Shown: piece by piece, positions 1 through 8,598 of the stretch
How positions within the stretch are numbered: the stretch's first letter is position 1
Layout of the letters: every line of letters begins with the position of its first letter
Source: Methyloversatilis sp.
GTDB taxonomy: Bacteria; Pseudomonadota; Gammaproteobacteria; Burkholderiales; Rhodocyclaceae
DNA: 35,948 bases
Direction of reading: 5' to 3'
Assembly: GCF_030698125.1 (NCBI RefSeq)
Contig: NZ_JAUYNV010000028.1
Span: 1 to 35,948 of the forward strand
Made by a program: the position numbers and the translations under genes
Notes under the pieces: generated by a model
Database searches by the model: none
Told to the model about the DNA's origin: nothing
The model's input: the letters and a program-made list of their open reading frames with translations, nothing else

Positions 1-2
1 TC

Positions 3-119
3 AACCTGATCCGCGCCGATACCACGCCGGGCAAGAAGTGCAGTCTGGCCATGAAGCGCAAGCGCGCCGCCTGGAACCCGGATCTGCGTATGAGCATCCT
101 CGGACTTACGCCTCTATGA
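3..119 (+). mobile_element. C-terminal end of an insertion-sequence transposase (ISAs1-like), cut by window edge
   Basis: The frame is open from the window edge and gives 38 residues before a TGA at 117-119. It reads NLIRADTTPGKKC, then a basic stretch (MKRKRAAWNPD), then ILGLTPL. An 'N-L-I/L-R-x-D ... K-R-K/R-x-A-A-W/L ... ILG' tail is typical of ISAs1-family (H-repeat/IS1358-like) transposases; this rests on memory of the family and on few residues. The DDE catalytic domain would lie to the left, outside the window. The stop codon is 21 bp from a plausible IS end at 140, a normal distance for an IS right end. The element appears to have landed in the integron cassette that follows. Confidence 0.5.
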
Positions 120-140
120 TGTTCGAGTGCGGAAGCCCTG
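120..140. repeat. Putative right terminal inverted repeat of the insertion sequence
   Basis: Read inward from position 140 on the minus strand, the DNA begins CAGGGCTTCCGCACTCGAAC. ISAs1-family ends commonly start CAGGG, and this one sits just after the transposase stop. From 141 rightwards the sequence is cassette and attC DNA. The matching left end and any 8-10 bp target duplication (expected to begin with the bases at 141-150) are outside the window, so the boundary is inferred. Confidence 0.45.
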
Positions 141-142
141 CA

Positions 143-601
143 TTCAGGGGTTAGGCCCGCCACATCTGCTGACAGCGTGATGGTGAGTTCGGGACTGCTT
201 CCCCAATGTAGAAGCATGTTGACCACTTCCTCGAATTCAGCAGGTGCAAACGCCACCTGTAGGTCAAAGAACCCTCCAGGGGTTGATAGATGCAGTTCCG
301 GTGTGTCAGCAGGAAAGAAATTGAATATCCCAACGCCAATATGATTCTTGTCAATGTGGTCGACATTGCTAGGTAGGCCATGCCTGACGATGTGAACCTC
401 AAGAAGGCCGCCCTTAATTTTACTGGGGAAATCAATTGTTCCATGCAGGCGGATTACAGAAGAATACCGCCTGTCCGTTTCCACGATTGATGTCGATCGC
501 TCAATGGTGAAATCGGACATTTCAGCTCGGACAGTGCTGACATCGAGCTCTGGCGCGCCTACAGACTTGTAGCAATCAGACTTTTGTACTGATCTGGACA
601 T
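143..601 (-). CDS. Integron gene-cassette ORF of unknown function, 3' end interrupted by the IS
   Basis: A minus-strand frame opens with ATG at 601 and stays open to position 1 (200 codons, no stop); about 153 codons precede the inferred IS junction. The product begins MSRSVQKSDCYKSVGAPELD and looks like a soluble, strand-rich protein with no membrane segment or signal peptide. I do not recognise the family. It starts 7 nt after the attI core and is transcribed away from intI, as a first cassette should be. The AGG of the core (GTTAGGT) sits at Shine-Dalgarno distance, so attI itself may supply the ribosome site. The region is visibly more AT-rich than the neighbouring housekeeping genes, which fits a captured cassette. 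The native stop would lie in the lost part of attC, so readthrough into IS DNA is likely. Confidence 0.6.
150..156 (-). other. attC R'' core site of the first cassette (truncated attC)
   Basis: The minus strand reads GCCTAAC, an exact match to the RYYYAAC R'' core of attC sites, at the 3' end of the cassette and in the expected orientation. Only CCCTGAATG follows before the inferred IS end, so the L'', loop, L' and R' (GTTRRRY) parts are not visible here. They would lie beyond the IS if the insertion is simple. Confidence 0.5.
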
Positions 602-607
602 ATATAA

Positions 608-614
608 ACCTAAC
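608..614 (-). other. attI recombination core at the intI-cassette junction
   Basis: The minus strand reads GTTAGGT, matching GTTRRRY, within CAAAGTTAGG, which resembles the end of attI1 as I remember it (ACAAAGTTAGGC). It lies 135 bp from the intI start and directly before the cassette ORF, the canonical place for attI. The rest of attI should extend rightwards to about 690; I did not identify the accessory integrase sites DR1 and DR2 there. Confidence 0.6.
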
Positions 615-693
615 TTTGATTTCTACAGCAGTTTTGACGAATGAATAAGTTCACTGCCGGATAACTCCAGTTGTGCAATCGGCTGTAGAGCCC

Positions 694-722
694 TTGCAGT
701 CTTGGTTTTCGCGCACTATGCT
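694..722 (+). promoter_or_regulatory. Putative intI promoter
   Basis: TTGCAG (694-699), a 17-nt spacer and TATGCT (717-722) form a moderate sigma-70 match driving intI. An alternative -10 is TATATT (724-729). Either -10 overlaps the LexA box, so LexA binding would block transcription. No strong Shine-Dalgarno precedes the intI ATG. Confidence 0.4.
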
Positions 723-736
723 GTATATTCATACAG
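721..736. promoter_or_regulatory. LexA (SOS) box in front of intI
   Basis: CTGTATATTCATACAG fits the LexA pattern CTGT-N8-ACAG and differs from the E. coli consensus at only two central bases. It ends 12 bp before the intI start codon and overlaps the -10 region. SOS control of integron integrases through exactly such a box is established for class 1 and Vibrio integrons. The host LexA specificity cannot be confirmed from this window. Confidence 0.8.
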
Positions 737-748
737 CATTAAAACGCC

Positions 749-1762
749 ATGAAAAACCTCACTTCGGATTTGCCGCCGCTTCGTGCCACGCGAGTACTTG
801 ACCAGTTGCGGGAACGCATCCGGTATCTGCACTACAGCTTACGGACGGAAAAGACCTATGTCTATTGGGTGCGCACCTTCATCCGGTTCCATCGGTTGCG
901 ACATCCGGCGCAGATGGGGCGCGCCGAGATCGAGGCGTTTCTGGGCTGGCTGGCGGACGAGCGGGCGGTGTCGGCATCGACACACAAGCAGGCACTGTCG
1001 GCGCTGTTGTTTTTCTACGGCAAGGTACTGGGCATCGACCTGCCGTGGATGAACGATATCGGCCGGCCGCGCACGAAACGTCGCCTGCCGGTGGTGCTGA
1101 CACCCGACGAAGTGGCCCGTCTGCTCTGCCTGATTGCGGGCGAGCATCGCCTGCTCGCTCAGCTTCTGTACGGTACCGGCATGCGCATCAACGAAGGTCT
1201 GCGATTGCGCGTAAAGGACATCGATTTCGAGCGTCTTACGGTTATCGTCCGTGAAGGCAAGGGCGGCAAGGACCGCGCAGTGATGCTGCCGGAGTGCCTC
1301 ATCTGGCCGCTGCGCGAGCAGCTGGCGCGCGCCCGGGTGCTGTGGGATGACGATCGACGATGTGGGCGCGCGGGGGTCGAGATGCCCGATGCGCTCGCCC
1401 GCAAGTATCCGCGCGCCGACGCGTCCTGGGCCTGGTTCTGGGTGTTCCCGCAAGCCGAGCATGCGGTCGATCCGCGCAGCGGCGTGGTGCGCCGCCACCA
1501 TATGTATGACCAGACCTTTCAGCGCGCCTTCAAGCGGGCGGTGGTTCGCACCGGGCTGACCAAGCTGGCGACGCCGCACACGCTGCGCCATTCGTTCGCG
1601 ACCGCGCTGCTGCAATCAGGCTATGACATCCGGACGGTGCAGGATCTGCTCGGCCACGCCGACGTGGCAACCACGATGATCTACACGCATGTGCTGAAGG
1701 TGGGCGGCGGCGGGGTGCGCAGCCCGATGGATGCGCTGCCTGCGCCGGGGCTGTCGCCCTGA
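749..1762 (+). CDS. intI: Integron integrase IntI (tyrosine recombinase, IntI1-like)
   Basis: IntI captures and shuffles gene cassettes by recombining attC hairpins with attI. The 337-residue product has an N-terminal SAM-like core-binding domain (about 15-100) and a catalytic domain with R146 (YGTGMRINE), H277 and R280 (HTLRHS), and nucleophile Y312 (MIYTHVL). The IntI-specific insert that separates integron integrases from XerC/D is present (about 205-250, including [17 protein letters not shown]). Length and catalytic positions equal those I recall for IntI1, and long stretches such as the [17 protein letters not shown] segment look the same. It is divergent from the cassette, flanked by attI and carries Pc within its 5' codons. 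It appears intact. The context is chromosomal: gatB lies downstream and no qacE or sul1 is visible. Confidence 0.95.
   Translation: MKNLTSDLPPLRATRVLDQLRERIRYLHYSLRTEKTYVYWVRTFIRFHRLRHPAQMGRAEIEAFLGWLADERAVSASTHKQALSALLFFYGKVLGIDLPWMNDIGRPRTKRRLPVVLTPDEVARLLCLIAGEHRLLAQLLYGTGMRINEGLRLRVKDIDFERLTVIVREGKGGKDRAVMLPECLIWPLREQLARARVLWDDDRRCGRAGVEMPDALARKYPRADASWAWFWVFPQAEHAVDPRSGVVRRHHMYDQTFQRAFKRAVVRTGLTKLATPHTLRHSFATALLQSGYDIRTVQDLLGHADVATTMIYTHVLKVGGGGVRSPMDALPAPGLSP
836..864 (-). promoter_or_regulatory. Cassette promoter Pc inside intI
   Basis: On the minus strand, TAGACA (864-859) is followed by exactly 17 nt and TAAGCT (841-836). This is the location, spacing and -10 hexamer of the weak Pc of class 1 integrons (TGGACA-17-TAAGCT), embedded in the codons for [11 protein letters not shown]. 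It points leftwards through attI into the cassette. Its start point lies about 230 bp before the cassette ATG. Confidence 0.7.
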
Positions 1763-1786
1763 GGCGCGCAGGCGGCAGGCGGGCGA

Positions 1787-2005
1787 TCACTCCGGCGTGC
1801 GAGGTACCTCTTCATGCACGCCGCGGATCACCTTCCTCAGGCAGAACAGGAAGCCGGCCACGCCAAGCAGGGCCAGCGGCAGGGACTGCCACAGCGGCCA
1901 GCCGCCGTTGTGACTGTCGTCGATGACATTGACCAGGCTCAGCGTGATGCCGGACATGCCGACGATGGCGAAGGCGAGGGCGGCGAAGAAGAAGAGGACG
2001 CGCAT
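1787..2005 (-). CDS. Small two-helix membrane protein, unknown function
   Basis: The 72-residue product starts MRVLFFFAALAFAIVGMSG and has two hydrophobic segments (about 3-25 and 40-57) with a charged C-terminus (RKVIRGVHEEVPRTPE). It converges with intI, whose stop is 24 bp away, and lies on the same strand as gatB but is separated from it by a repeat element. The start codon has no strong ribosome site (GGA about 10 nt upstream). Coding status rests on the clean membrane-protein pattern; I do not recognise a family. Confidence 0.5.
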   Translation of the reverse strand: MRVLFFFAALAFAIVGMSGITLSLVNVIDDSHNGGWPLWQSLPLALLGVAGFLFCLRKVIRGVHEEVPRTPE

Positions 2006-2081
2006 GGTGTGGGGTTCCGTTGGGTATTTCGTCGCGCCGGCGATCGGGCCGGTGAGCCGGGAGCGGGAGCGGTGTTGTGTC

Positions 2082-2173
2082 GTGGGAGCGATCCATTGAT
2101 CGCGAATGGCGCGTTGATCAGATGCCTGCCGCGACTTGGCGCACCGGATTCGCGATCAATGGATCGCTCCCAC
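2082..2173. repeat. REP-like element: 26-bp perfect inverted repeat around a 40-bp core
   Basis: The arms at 2082-2107 and 2148-2173 are exact reverse complements and begin GTGGGAGCGATCC. The core includes GCGTTGATCA and TGCCGC. The same order of elements (GTRGGAGCGR, then GCGTTGATCAC, then TGCCGC) recurs at 35652 and 35765, so this is a dispersed family. It lies just downstream of the gatB stop and could act as a terminator hairpin for gatB. Confidence 0.75.
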
Positions 2174-2214
2174 AACTTCATCGCTTCCACAGCGGATCAA
2201 AGCGGGCGGGCGGG

Positions 2215-3672
2215 TCAGCCGGCGAGCTTCTTCTTCAGCAGTTCATTCACCTGCGCCGGGCTGGCCTTGCCTTTGCTGGCTTTCATGACCTGGCCGACCA
2301 GTGCGTTGAAGGCCTTGTCCTTGCCGGCGCGGAATTCCTCGACCGATCTGGGGTTGGCGGCCAGCACGTCGTCGATGATGGGTTCGATGGCCGACACGTC
2401 GGTGACCTGTTTCAGGCCCTGGGCTTCGATGACGGTGTCGGCAGTCTGACCTTCGCCGCTCCACAGCGCTTCGAACACCTTCTTCGCGATGTTGTTCGAA
2501 ATGGTGCCGTCGGCGATGCGCGCGACCAGGCCGGCGAGCTGCGACGGCGTGACCGGGCTTTGCTCGATGTCGCGCTCTTCGCGGTTGAGCCGCGCGGCCA
2601 GTTCGCCCATGACCCAGTTGGCAAGCGGCTTGGCCTGCGCCGCGCCGACGACGGCCAGCGCGTCGAGGTAGTACTGCGCCATTTCGCGGCTGGCGGTCAG
2701 GCCGGCGGCGTCATAGGGCGACAGGCCGTAGTCGGCCTGCAGCCGGGCCGACAGCGCGACCGGCAGCTCGGGCATTTCGCTGCGCACGCGTGCTATCCAG
2801 TCGGCGGCGATGACCAGCGGCGGCAAGTCGGGGTCGGGGAAGTAGCGGTAGTCGTGCGCGTCTTCCTTGCTGCGCATGGCGCGCGTTTCGCCGGTGTCCG
2901 GGTCGAACAGCACTGTGGCCTGCTGGATCTTGTGGCCATCTTCGATCTGTTCGATCTGCCACTGGATTTCGAAGTCGATCGCCTGCTGCATGAAGCGGAA
3001 GCTGTTCAGGTTCTTGATTTCGCGCCGCGTGCCGAGCGGCTCGCCCGGGCGGCGCACGCTCACGTTGGCGTCGCAGCGGAAGCTGCCTTCCTGCATGTTG
3101 CCGTCGCAGATGTCGACCCAGCGCACCAACGCATGCAGCGCGCGCGCATAGGCCACGGCTTCGGCGCTCGAGGTCATGTCGGGCTCGCTGACGATTTCCA
3201 GCAGCGGCGTGCCGGCGCGGTTCAGGTCGATGCCCGACATGCCATGAAAATCTTCGTGCAGGCTCTTGCCGGCGTCTTCTTCCAGGTGCGCGCGGGTCAG
3301 GCGCACCACCTTTTCGTATGCCTTGTCACCGTCGCCGACCCGGATCGCGAGCGTGCCGCCCTGCACCACCGGCAGTTCGTACTGGCTGATCTGGTAGCCC
3401 TTCGGAAGGTCGGGGTAGAAGTAGTTCTTGCGCGCGAACACCGAGCGCTGCGCGACCTCGCCGCCCACCGCGAGGCCGAAGCGGATGGCGCGCTCGACCG
3501 CGGCGCGGTTCATCACCGGCAGCACGCCGGGCAGCGCCAGATCGACTGCGCTGGCCTGCACGTTCGGCTCTGCGCCGAATGCGGTCGGGCTGCCGGAGAA
3601 GATTTTCGAGGTCGTGTTGAGCTGGCTGTGCGTCTCCAGCCCGATCACGACTTCCCAGTTGGCTCTGCTCAT
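2215..3672 (-). CDS. gatB: Aspartyl/glutamyl-tRNA amidotransferase subunit B
   Basis: GatB is the tRNA-binding and kinase subunit of GatCAB, which converts Glu-tRNA(Gln) or Asp-tRNA(Asn) to the amidated form in the cytosol. The 485-residue length is normal. Hallmarks are [13 protein letters not shown] near the N-terminus, [13 protein letters not shown], the [14 protein letters not shown] segment, RCDANVSVR in the cradle domain, and the YqeY-like C-terminal tail ending in [10 protein letters not shown]. The ATG at 3672 is preceded by an AAAGAGAA ribosome-site-like stretch. It is the last gene of gatC-gatA-106aa-lipoprotein-gatB. The complex's presence suggests glutaminyl- or asparaginyl-tRNA is made indirectly in this host. 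Confidence 0.97.
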   Translation of the reverse strand: MSRANWEVVIGLETHSQLNTTSKIFSGSPTAFGAEPNVQASAVDLALPGVLPVMNRAAVERAIRFGLAVGGEVAQRSVFARKNYFYPDLPKGYQISQYELPVVQGGTLAIRVGDGDKAYEKVVRLTRAHLEEDAGKSLHEDFHGMSGIDLNRAGTPLLEIVSEPDMTSSAEAVAYARALHALVRWVDICDGNMQEGSFRCDANVSVRRPGEPLGTRREIKNLNSFRFMQQAIDFEIQWQIEQIEDGHKIQQATVLFDPDTGETRAMRSKEDAHDYRYFPDPDLPPLVIAADWIARVRSEMPELPVALSARLQADYGLSPYDAAGLTASREMAQYYLDALAVVGAAQAKPLANWVMGELAARLNREERDIEQSPVTPSQLAGLVARIADGTISNNIAKKVFEALWSGEGQTADTVIEAQGLKQVTDVSAIEPIIDDVLAANPRSVEEFRAGKDKAFNALVGQVMKASKGKASPAQVNELLKKKLAG

Positions 3673-3705
3673 CGCGTTCTCTTTCCGTGTCTTTCCGTCT
3701 TGCGG

Positions 3706-4230
3706 TTACCGGCAGGTACCGGTCTTGCGGCTCACCAGGGTGGGCCACAGATATTCGTGCGCGCCGGGCGAGCACTGGCTGGCGCAGTTCTGGTACGACA
3801 CCGTGACCTGGTCGCCCTGTTCCCACATGCGCACCGTGCACGCGCCGGCGACCAGCGTCGGCGAGGGCGTGAAGGTGGTCTGCCGGAACGTCGACAGATC
3901 AAAACTGCAGCGGCCCTTGCTGCCCATGTCGACCTGCGACCAGAAGCGCTGCACGCGCGATGCCTGCACGTCGATCACCAGCCGGCCTTCGGTGCCCACG
4001 TCGTCGCGGTAGCTGCATTCGGTCTTCACCGCCAGCGGCCGCGACGGAATGGGCAGCGGCTTGGTGCTCTTGATCGGCGGTGCCGGCCGTCTGGCTTCCG
4101 GTGCGCCCGGCGGCGCCGGCTGCGATCGCGTGGCGGCCGGCTGCTGCGGCGCGAACTGCGCGCAGCCGGCGCCCAGCGCCGCCGCCAGCACACCCGCGAG
4201 CGACAGCCCGCGCAGCCACCGGCTCGTCAC
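3706..4230 (-). CDS. Predicted lipoprotein of unknown function in the gat operon
   Basis: The 174-residue product has a basic N-terminus, a hydrophobic stretch and a lipobox LGAGC (Cys23), so it is probably lipidated. A Pro/Ala-rich linker (about 27-65) precedes a compact domain with six cysteines (ECSYRD, RCSF, ACTV, NCASQC, GTC), which suggests disulfides in the periplasm. Its start overlaps the stop of the upstream 106-aa gene by 4 bp (ATGA), so the two are likely translationally coupled. I do not recognise the family and infer no link to tRNA amidation. Confidence 0.75.
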   Translation of the reverse strand: MTSRWLRGLSLAGVLAAALGAGCAQFAPQQPAATRSQPAPPGAPEARRPAPPIKSTKPLPIPSRPLAVKTECSYRDDVGTEGRLVIDVQASRVQRFWSQVDMGSKGRCSFDLSTFRQTTFTPSPTLVAGACTVRMWEQGDQVTVSYQNCASQCSPGAHEYLWPTLVSRKTGTCR

Positions 4231-4547
4231 AGCAGGCTATCCCGCACCGCGCGCAGGCCGTCCGGCATGGTGAGCGACTGCTCGTCCCAGCCTTCGATGC
4301 GCAGCACGTCGTCGAGCGCGGCTTCGAGCACCGCGTGGGCGCGCTCGGCCGCTTCGGCGATGCGCCGGTGCGTGGCGGCCAGCTCAGGCATTTCGTCCAT
4401 GCAGTTGAGCTGGTACTGATGCAGCTTGCGCAGCTCGAGCATCTGGGTGGCCACCTGGGCCGGGCAGGCGCACATGTAGATGCCCGCCTGATCCAGGATG
4501 TGCGTGAGCTGCTCACTGTTGTAGCGGTAGCGCTGTGACGTGCTCAT
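4227..4547 (-). CDS. Conserved-looking small cytosolic protein, unknown function
   Basis: The 106-residue product is mostly helical, without signal or membrane segments. It contains CACP (about 26-29) and a long central helix rich in Leu, Ala and Glu. It begins 6 nt after the gatA stop and overlaps the lipoprotein gene downstream by 4 bp, so it is surely co-transcribed. No known motif was recognised. Confidence 0.75.
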   Translation of the reverse strand: MSTSQRYRYNSEQLTHILDQAGIYMCACPAQVATQMLELRKLHQYQLNCMDEMPELAATHRRIAEAAERAHAVLEAALDDVLRIEGWDEQSLTMPDGLRAVRDSLL

Positions 4548-4553
4548 GTCGGC

Positions 4554-6014
4554 TTACCCGGGTGGCGTGCGCAGGTGCCAGTCGGTCGCCTGCTGGAAGC
4601 GGTGTGCAGCGCCCAGCATGCGCGCCTCGTCGAAATAGTTGCCGACAATCTGCAAACCCACCGGCAGGCCGCCGGCGCCGAAGCCGCACGGAATGCTCAT
4701 GCCGGGCAGACCGGCCAGATTGACCGAGGTGGTGTAGATGTCGCCCAGATACATCGACAGCGGATCGTCGGCCTTGTCGCCGATGCCGTAGGCGACGGTC
4801 GGGGTGGTCGGGCCGAGGATGAGGTCGCAGTCGCGGAAGGCCGCGCGATAGTCGTCGGCGATCAGCCGGCGCACGCGCTGCGCCTGCAGGTAGTAGGCGT
4901 CGTAGTAGCCGTGCGACAGCACATAGGTGCCGATCAATATGCGCCGTTTCACTTCCTCGCCGAAGCCCTGGGCGCGCGTCTTGGCGTACATGTCGTTCAG
5001 GTCGCGGTACTCGGGCGCGCGGTAGCCGTAGCGCACACCGTCGAAGCGGTTCAGGTTCGAACTGGCTTCGGCCGGCGCGATCACGTAATAGGCCGGCACG
5101 GCGTAACCGGAGCGCGGCAGGCTGATCTCGACCGTGCTGGCGCCGAGCGTGCGGAAGGTCGCCAGCGCAGCTTCGACCGCGGCGCGCACGTCGTCCGACA
5201 TGCCTTCGCCGAAGAATTCCTTCGGCACGCCGATGCGCAGGCCGGCCAGCGGGGCGTCGAGTGCGCGCGTGTAGTCTTCCGGCGCGCGTTCCAGACTGGT
5301 GGCGTCGCGCGTGTCGAAGCCGGCGAAGGCGTTGAGCAGCAGCGCGCAGTCTTCCGCCGTGTGCGCCATCGGACCGCCCTGGTCCAGGCTCGAGGCGTAG
5401 GCGATCATGCCCCAGCGCGACACGATGCCGTAGGTCGGCTTGATGCCGGTGATGCCGCAGAACGCGGCCGGCTGGCGGATCGAGCCGCCGGTGTCGGTGC
5501 CGCTGGCCGCCGGCGCAATGCCGGCCGCGACCGCCGCCGCCGAACCGCCGGACGAGCCGCCGGGCACGGCGTCGAGCTGCCAGGGGTTGTGCACCACGCC
5601 GTAGTGGCTGGACTCGTTGGTCGAGCCCATCGCGAACTCGTCCATATTGGTGCGGCCCAGCGTCACCAGACCGGCCGCGCGCGCGCGCTCGATCAGGCCG
5701 GCGTCGTAGGGCGCGGCGAAGTTCTCCAGCATCTTCGAGCCACAGCGGGCATGCCAGCCGGTCTGGCAGAAGATGTCCTTGTGCGCGATCGGCACGCCGG
5801 TCAGCGGGCCCGCGCGGCCTTCGGCGCGCAGCGCGTCGGCGGCACGCGCCTCGATCAGCGTCTGCGCCTCGTTCAGTTCGACAAAGGCGTTCAGCGCCGG
5901 GTTGGCGGCCTGGATCTTCGCCAGATAGTCCTGCGCCAGTTCGACCGCCGACACTTCACCGGCCGCGAGCCGGGCCGACAGCTGCTTGACGGTGTCCATC
6001 GTTCGATCACTCAT
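4554..6014 (-). CDS. gatA: Aspartyl/glutamyl-tRNA amidotransferase subunit A (amidase)
   Basis: GatA hydrolyses glutamine and channels ammonia to GatB. The 486-residue protein shows the amidase signature with the Ser-cisSer-Lys triad: K79 (IAHKDIF), S154 ([13 protein letters not shown]) and S178 ([12 protein letters not shown]). These are the positions known for S. aureus GatA. The start overlaps the gatC stop by 4 bp (ATGA); a second Met (residue 6) is possible. Order gatC-gatA is the usual one. Confidence 0.97.
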   Translation of the reverse strand: MSDRTMDTVKQLSARLAAGEVSAVELAQDYLAKIQAANPALNAFVELNEAQTLIEARAADALRAEGRAGPLTGVPIAHKDIFCQTGWHARCGSKMLENFAAPYDAGLIERARAAGLVTLGRTNMDEFAMGSTNESSHYGVVHNPWQLDAVPGGSSGGSAAAVAAGIAPAASGTDTGGSIRQPAAFCGITGIKPTYGIVSRWGMIAYASSLDQGGPMAHTAEDCALLLNAFAGFDTRDATSLERAPEDYTRALDAPLAGLRIGVPKEFFGEGMSDDVRAAVEAALATFRTLGASTVEISLPRSGYAVPAYYVIAPAEASSNLNRFDGVRYGYRAPEYRDLNDMYAKTRAQGFGEEVKRRILIGTYVLSHGYYDAYYLQAQRVRRLIADDYRAAFRDCDLILGPTTPTVAYGIGDKADDPLSMYLGDIYTTSVNLAGLPGMSIPCGFGAGGLPVGLQIVGNYFDEARMLGAAHRFQQATDWHLRTPPG

Positions 6015-6298
6015 TCAATCACCCTCGGCACCAGATACAGGCCGTTTTCGACCGCCGGCGCGACCGCCTGGTAGGCGCTGCGGTGGTCGGTTTCGCTGAT
6101 GGCGTCGTCGCGCAGGCGCAGCACGAGATCGGTGGCGTGCGCCATCGGCTCGACGCCGGTGGTGTCGATCGCCTGCAGTTGCTCGATCAGGCCGAGCATG
6201 GAGCCGAGTGCGTCGCGGGTGCGTTCGAGCTGGCCGTCGGCGAGCTCGATGCGCGCCAGCTTCGCGATGTGGCGGACTTGTTGGTCGGTCAGGGACAT
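6011..6298 (-). CDS. gatC: Aspartyl/glutamyl-tRNA amidotransferase subunit C
   Basis: GatC is the small scaffold that wraps the GatA-GatB interface. Starting at the ATG at 6298 gives 95 residues beginning [19 protein letters not shown], the standard GatC opening, and containing a Leu/Ile-rich helix, VEPMAH and [10 protein letters not shown]. The frame extends upstream to 6343, but those 15 residues have no family likeness, so the shorter start is preferred. It heads the operon and is divergent from mreB across 234 bp. Confidence 0.95.
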   Translation of the reverse strand: MSLTDQQVRHIAKLARIELADGQLERTRDALGSMLGLIEQLQAIDTTGVEPMAHATDLVLRLRDDAISETDHRSAYQAVAPAVENGLYLVPRVIE

Positions 6299-6472
6299 GG
6301 CGGGGCTGTGTGGGTTGCCGGATGCCGGGGCACCCGCGGACAAAGATGTTTCAGTTCAAGGGGTCGGGGTGTGTTGGGTTATCATTATGAACTATTCAGG
6401 CTGCCCGCCCGGCCGCTGCAAACACCTCCGGCCGCGCCCGGCGCATCAAGGCAGCTTGATGTTACCGGGTGA

Positions 6473-7576
<1,104 letters not shown>

Positions 7577-7619
7577 CACGCCGCATGATGGCTCACCGGT
7601 CCCTGCCCGCCGCCTCGAC

Positions 7620-7654
7620 GGTGCCGCGGGACCGGCACCGCCCGCGTCGCGGGC
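7620..7654 (+). terminator. Hairpins between mreB and mreC, possible attenuator
   Basis: GGTGCCG (7620-7626) pairs with CGGCACC (7633-7639) across a 6-nt loop. Immediately after, GCCCGCG (7640-7646) and CGCGGGC (7648-7654) form a second palindrome. No clear U-run follows (TTGCTTCG), so complete intrinsic termination is doubtful. Partial termination here would give more MreB than MreC or MreD. Confidence 0.35.
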
Positions 7655-7683
7655 TTGCTTCGACCCCCTCGGTTTCCTGATTC

Positions 7684-8598
7684 ATGGTTTCTCCGGTCGC
7701 CGGACATTCCCCGCCCCCGTTTTTCCGGCGCGGCCCGGCTCCGCTGGTGCGCCTGGTGGTGCTGGTCAGTGCAGCACTCACGCTGATCGTCGTCGATCAC
7801 CGCCTGAACTACCTCGAACTGCTGCGCCAGGGCCTGTCGGTGGTCACCACCCCGCTGCAGGTCGCCGCCGGCATGCCGGTCAAGGGCGTGCGCTCGGCCG
7901 GTGAATACTTCGCCGATCTCGCCCGGCTGCAGACGGAAAACGAAGACCTGCGCCGCGAGCAGGTGGCGCTGGGCACGATTCGGCTGCGCCAGGAACAGCT
8001 CGACATGGAAAACACCCGCCTGCGCGCGCTGCTCGACATGCGCGAACGGGTGCAGGTGAATGCCCAGGTGGCCGAGGTGATCTATGCGGTGCGCGACCCG
8101 TTCTCGCGCCGCGTGGTGGTCGACAAGGGTCTGACCCAGGGCATCGAGCCGGGCAGCCCGGTGGTGGACGACATCGGCGTGATCGGCCAGGTCACGCGGG
8201 TCTATCCGCTGAATGCGGAAGTGACGCTGATTTCCGACAAGGACCAGGCGCTGCCGGTGCAGATCGCGCGCACCGGCGTGCGCGCCGTGATGTTCGGTGC
8301 CGGCAGCGGCACGCTTGAACTGCGCTACCTGGCGACCGACGTCGATCTGCGCGAGGGCGATCGCATCGTCACCTCGGGGCTGGACGGCGTGTTCGCACCC
8401 GGTTTGCCGGTGGCGCGCGTGAAATCGGTTGACCGCGACGGCTCGGGCGGCTTCGTGCGCATCCTGTGCGTACCGCTGGCCGGCGTCGAATCGCATTCCA
8501 CGGTGCTCATCATGGCGCCCGGCAAGCCGGTGCTGCCGGCAGACGATGCGGCGGCCACCGCCGGCAGCGCCCGCGCAGAAAAGGCGGTCAAGCCATGA
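7684..8598 (+). CDS. mreC: Rod-shape-determining protein MreC
   Basis: MreC is a bitopic inner-membrane protein linking MreB to periplasmic PBP2. The 304-residue product has a cytoplasmic start, one membrane helix (about 21-38), a coiled coil (about 75-120, ARLQTENEDLRRE...) and the two-barrel MreC core (IYAVRDPFSRRVVVDKG, GSPVVDDIGVIGQVTRV, DRIVTSGLDGVF). The C-terminus is an Ala-rich tail. Its stop overlaps the mreD start by 4 bp. Confidence 0.97.
   Translation: MVSPVAGHSPPPFFRRGPAPLVRLVVLVSAALTLIVVDHRLNYLELLRQGLSVVTTPLQVAAGMPVKGVRSAGEYFADLARLQTENEDLRREQVALGTIRLRQEQLDMENTRLRALLDMRERVQVNAQVAEVIYAVRDPFSRRVVVDKGLTQGIEPGSPVVDDIGVIGQVTRVYPLNAEVTLISDKDQALPVQIARTGVRAVMFGAGSGTLELRYLATDVDLREGDRIVTSGLDGVFAPGLPVARVKSVDRDGSGGFVRILCVPLAGVESHSTVLIMAPGKPVLPADDAAATAGSARAEKAVKP

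Noticed and set aside
151..444. 97-codon minus-strand frame ending in the attC TAA
   Set aside because: Its stop falls neatly in the R'' core, but the overlapping frame starting at 601 is longer, begins right after attI with a ribosome site, and has a more protein-like composition. Kept only as an alternative.
2077..4419. 780-codon plus-strand frame
   Set aside because: It is the antisense of gatB and the small gat-operon genes; long open antisense frames are common at this GC content, and the product is His/Arg/Gln-rich without known domains.
4575..6074. 499-codon plus-strand frame
   Set aside because: Antisense to gatA, whose catalytic residues are all intact on the other strand.
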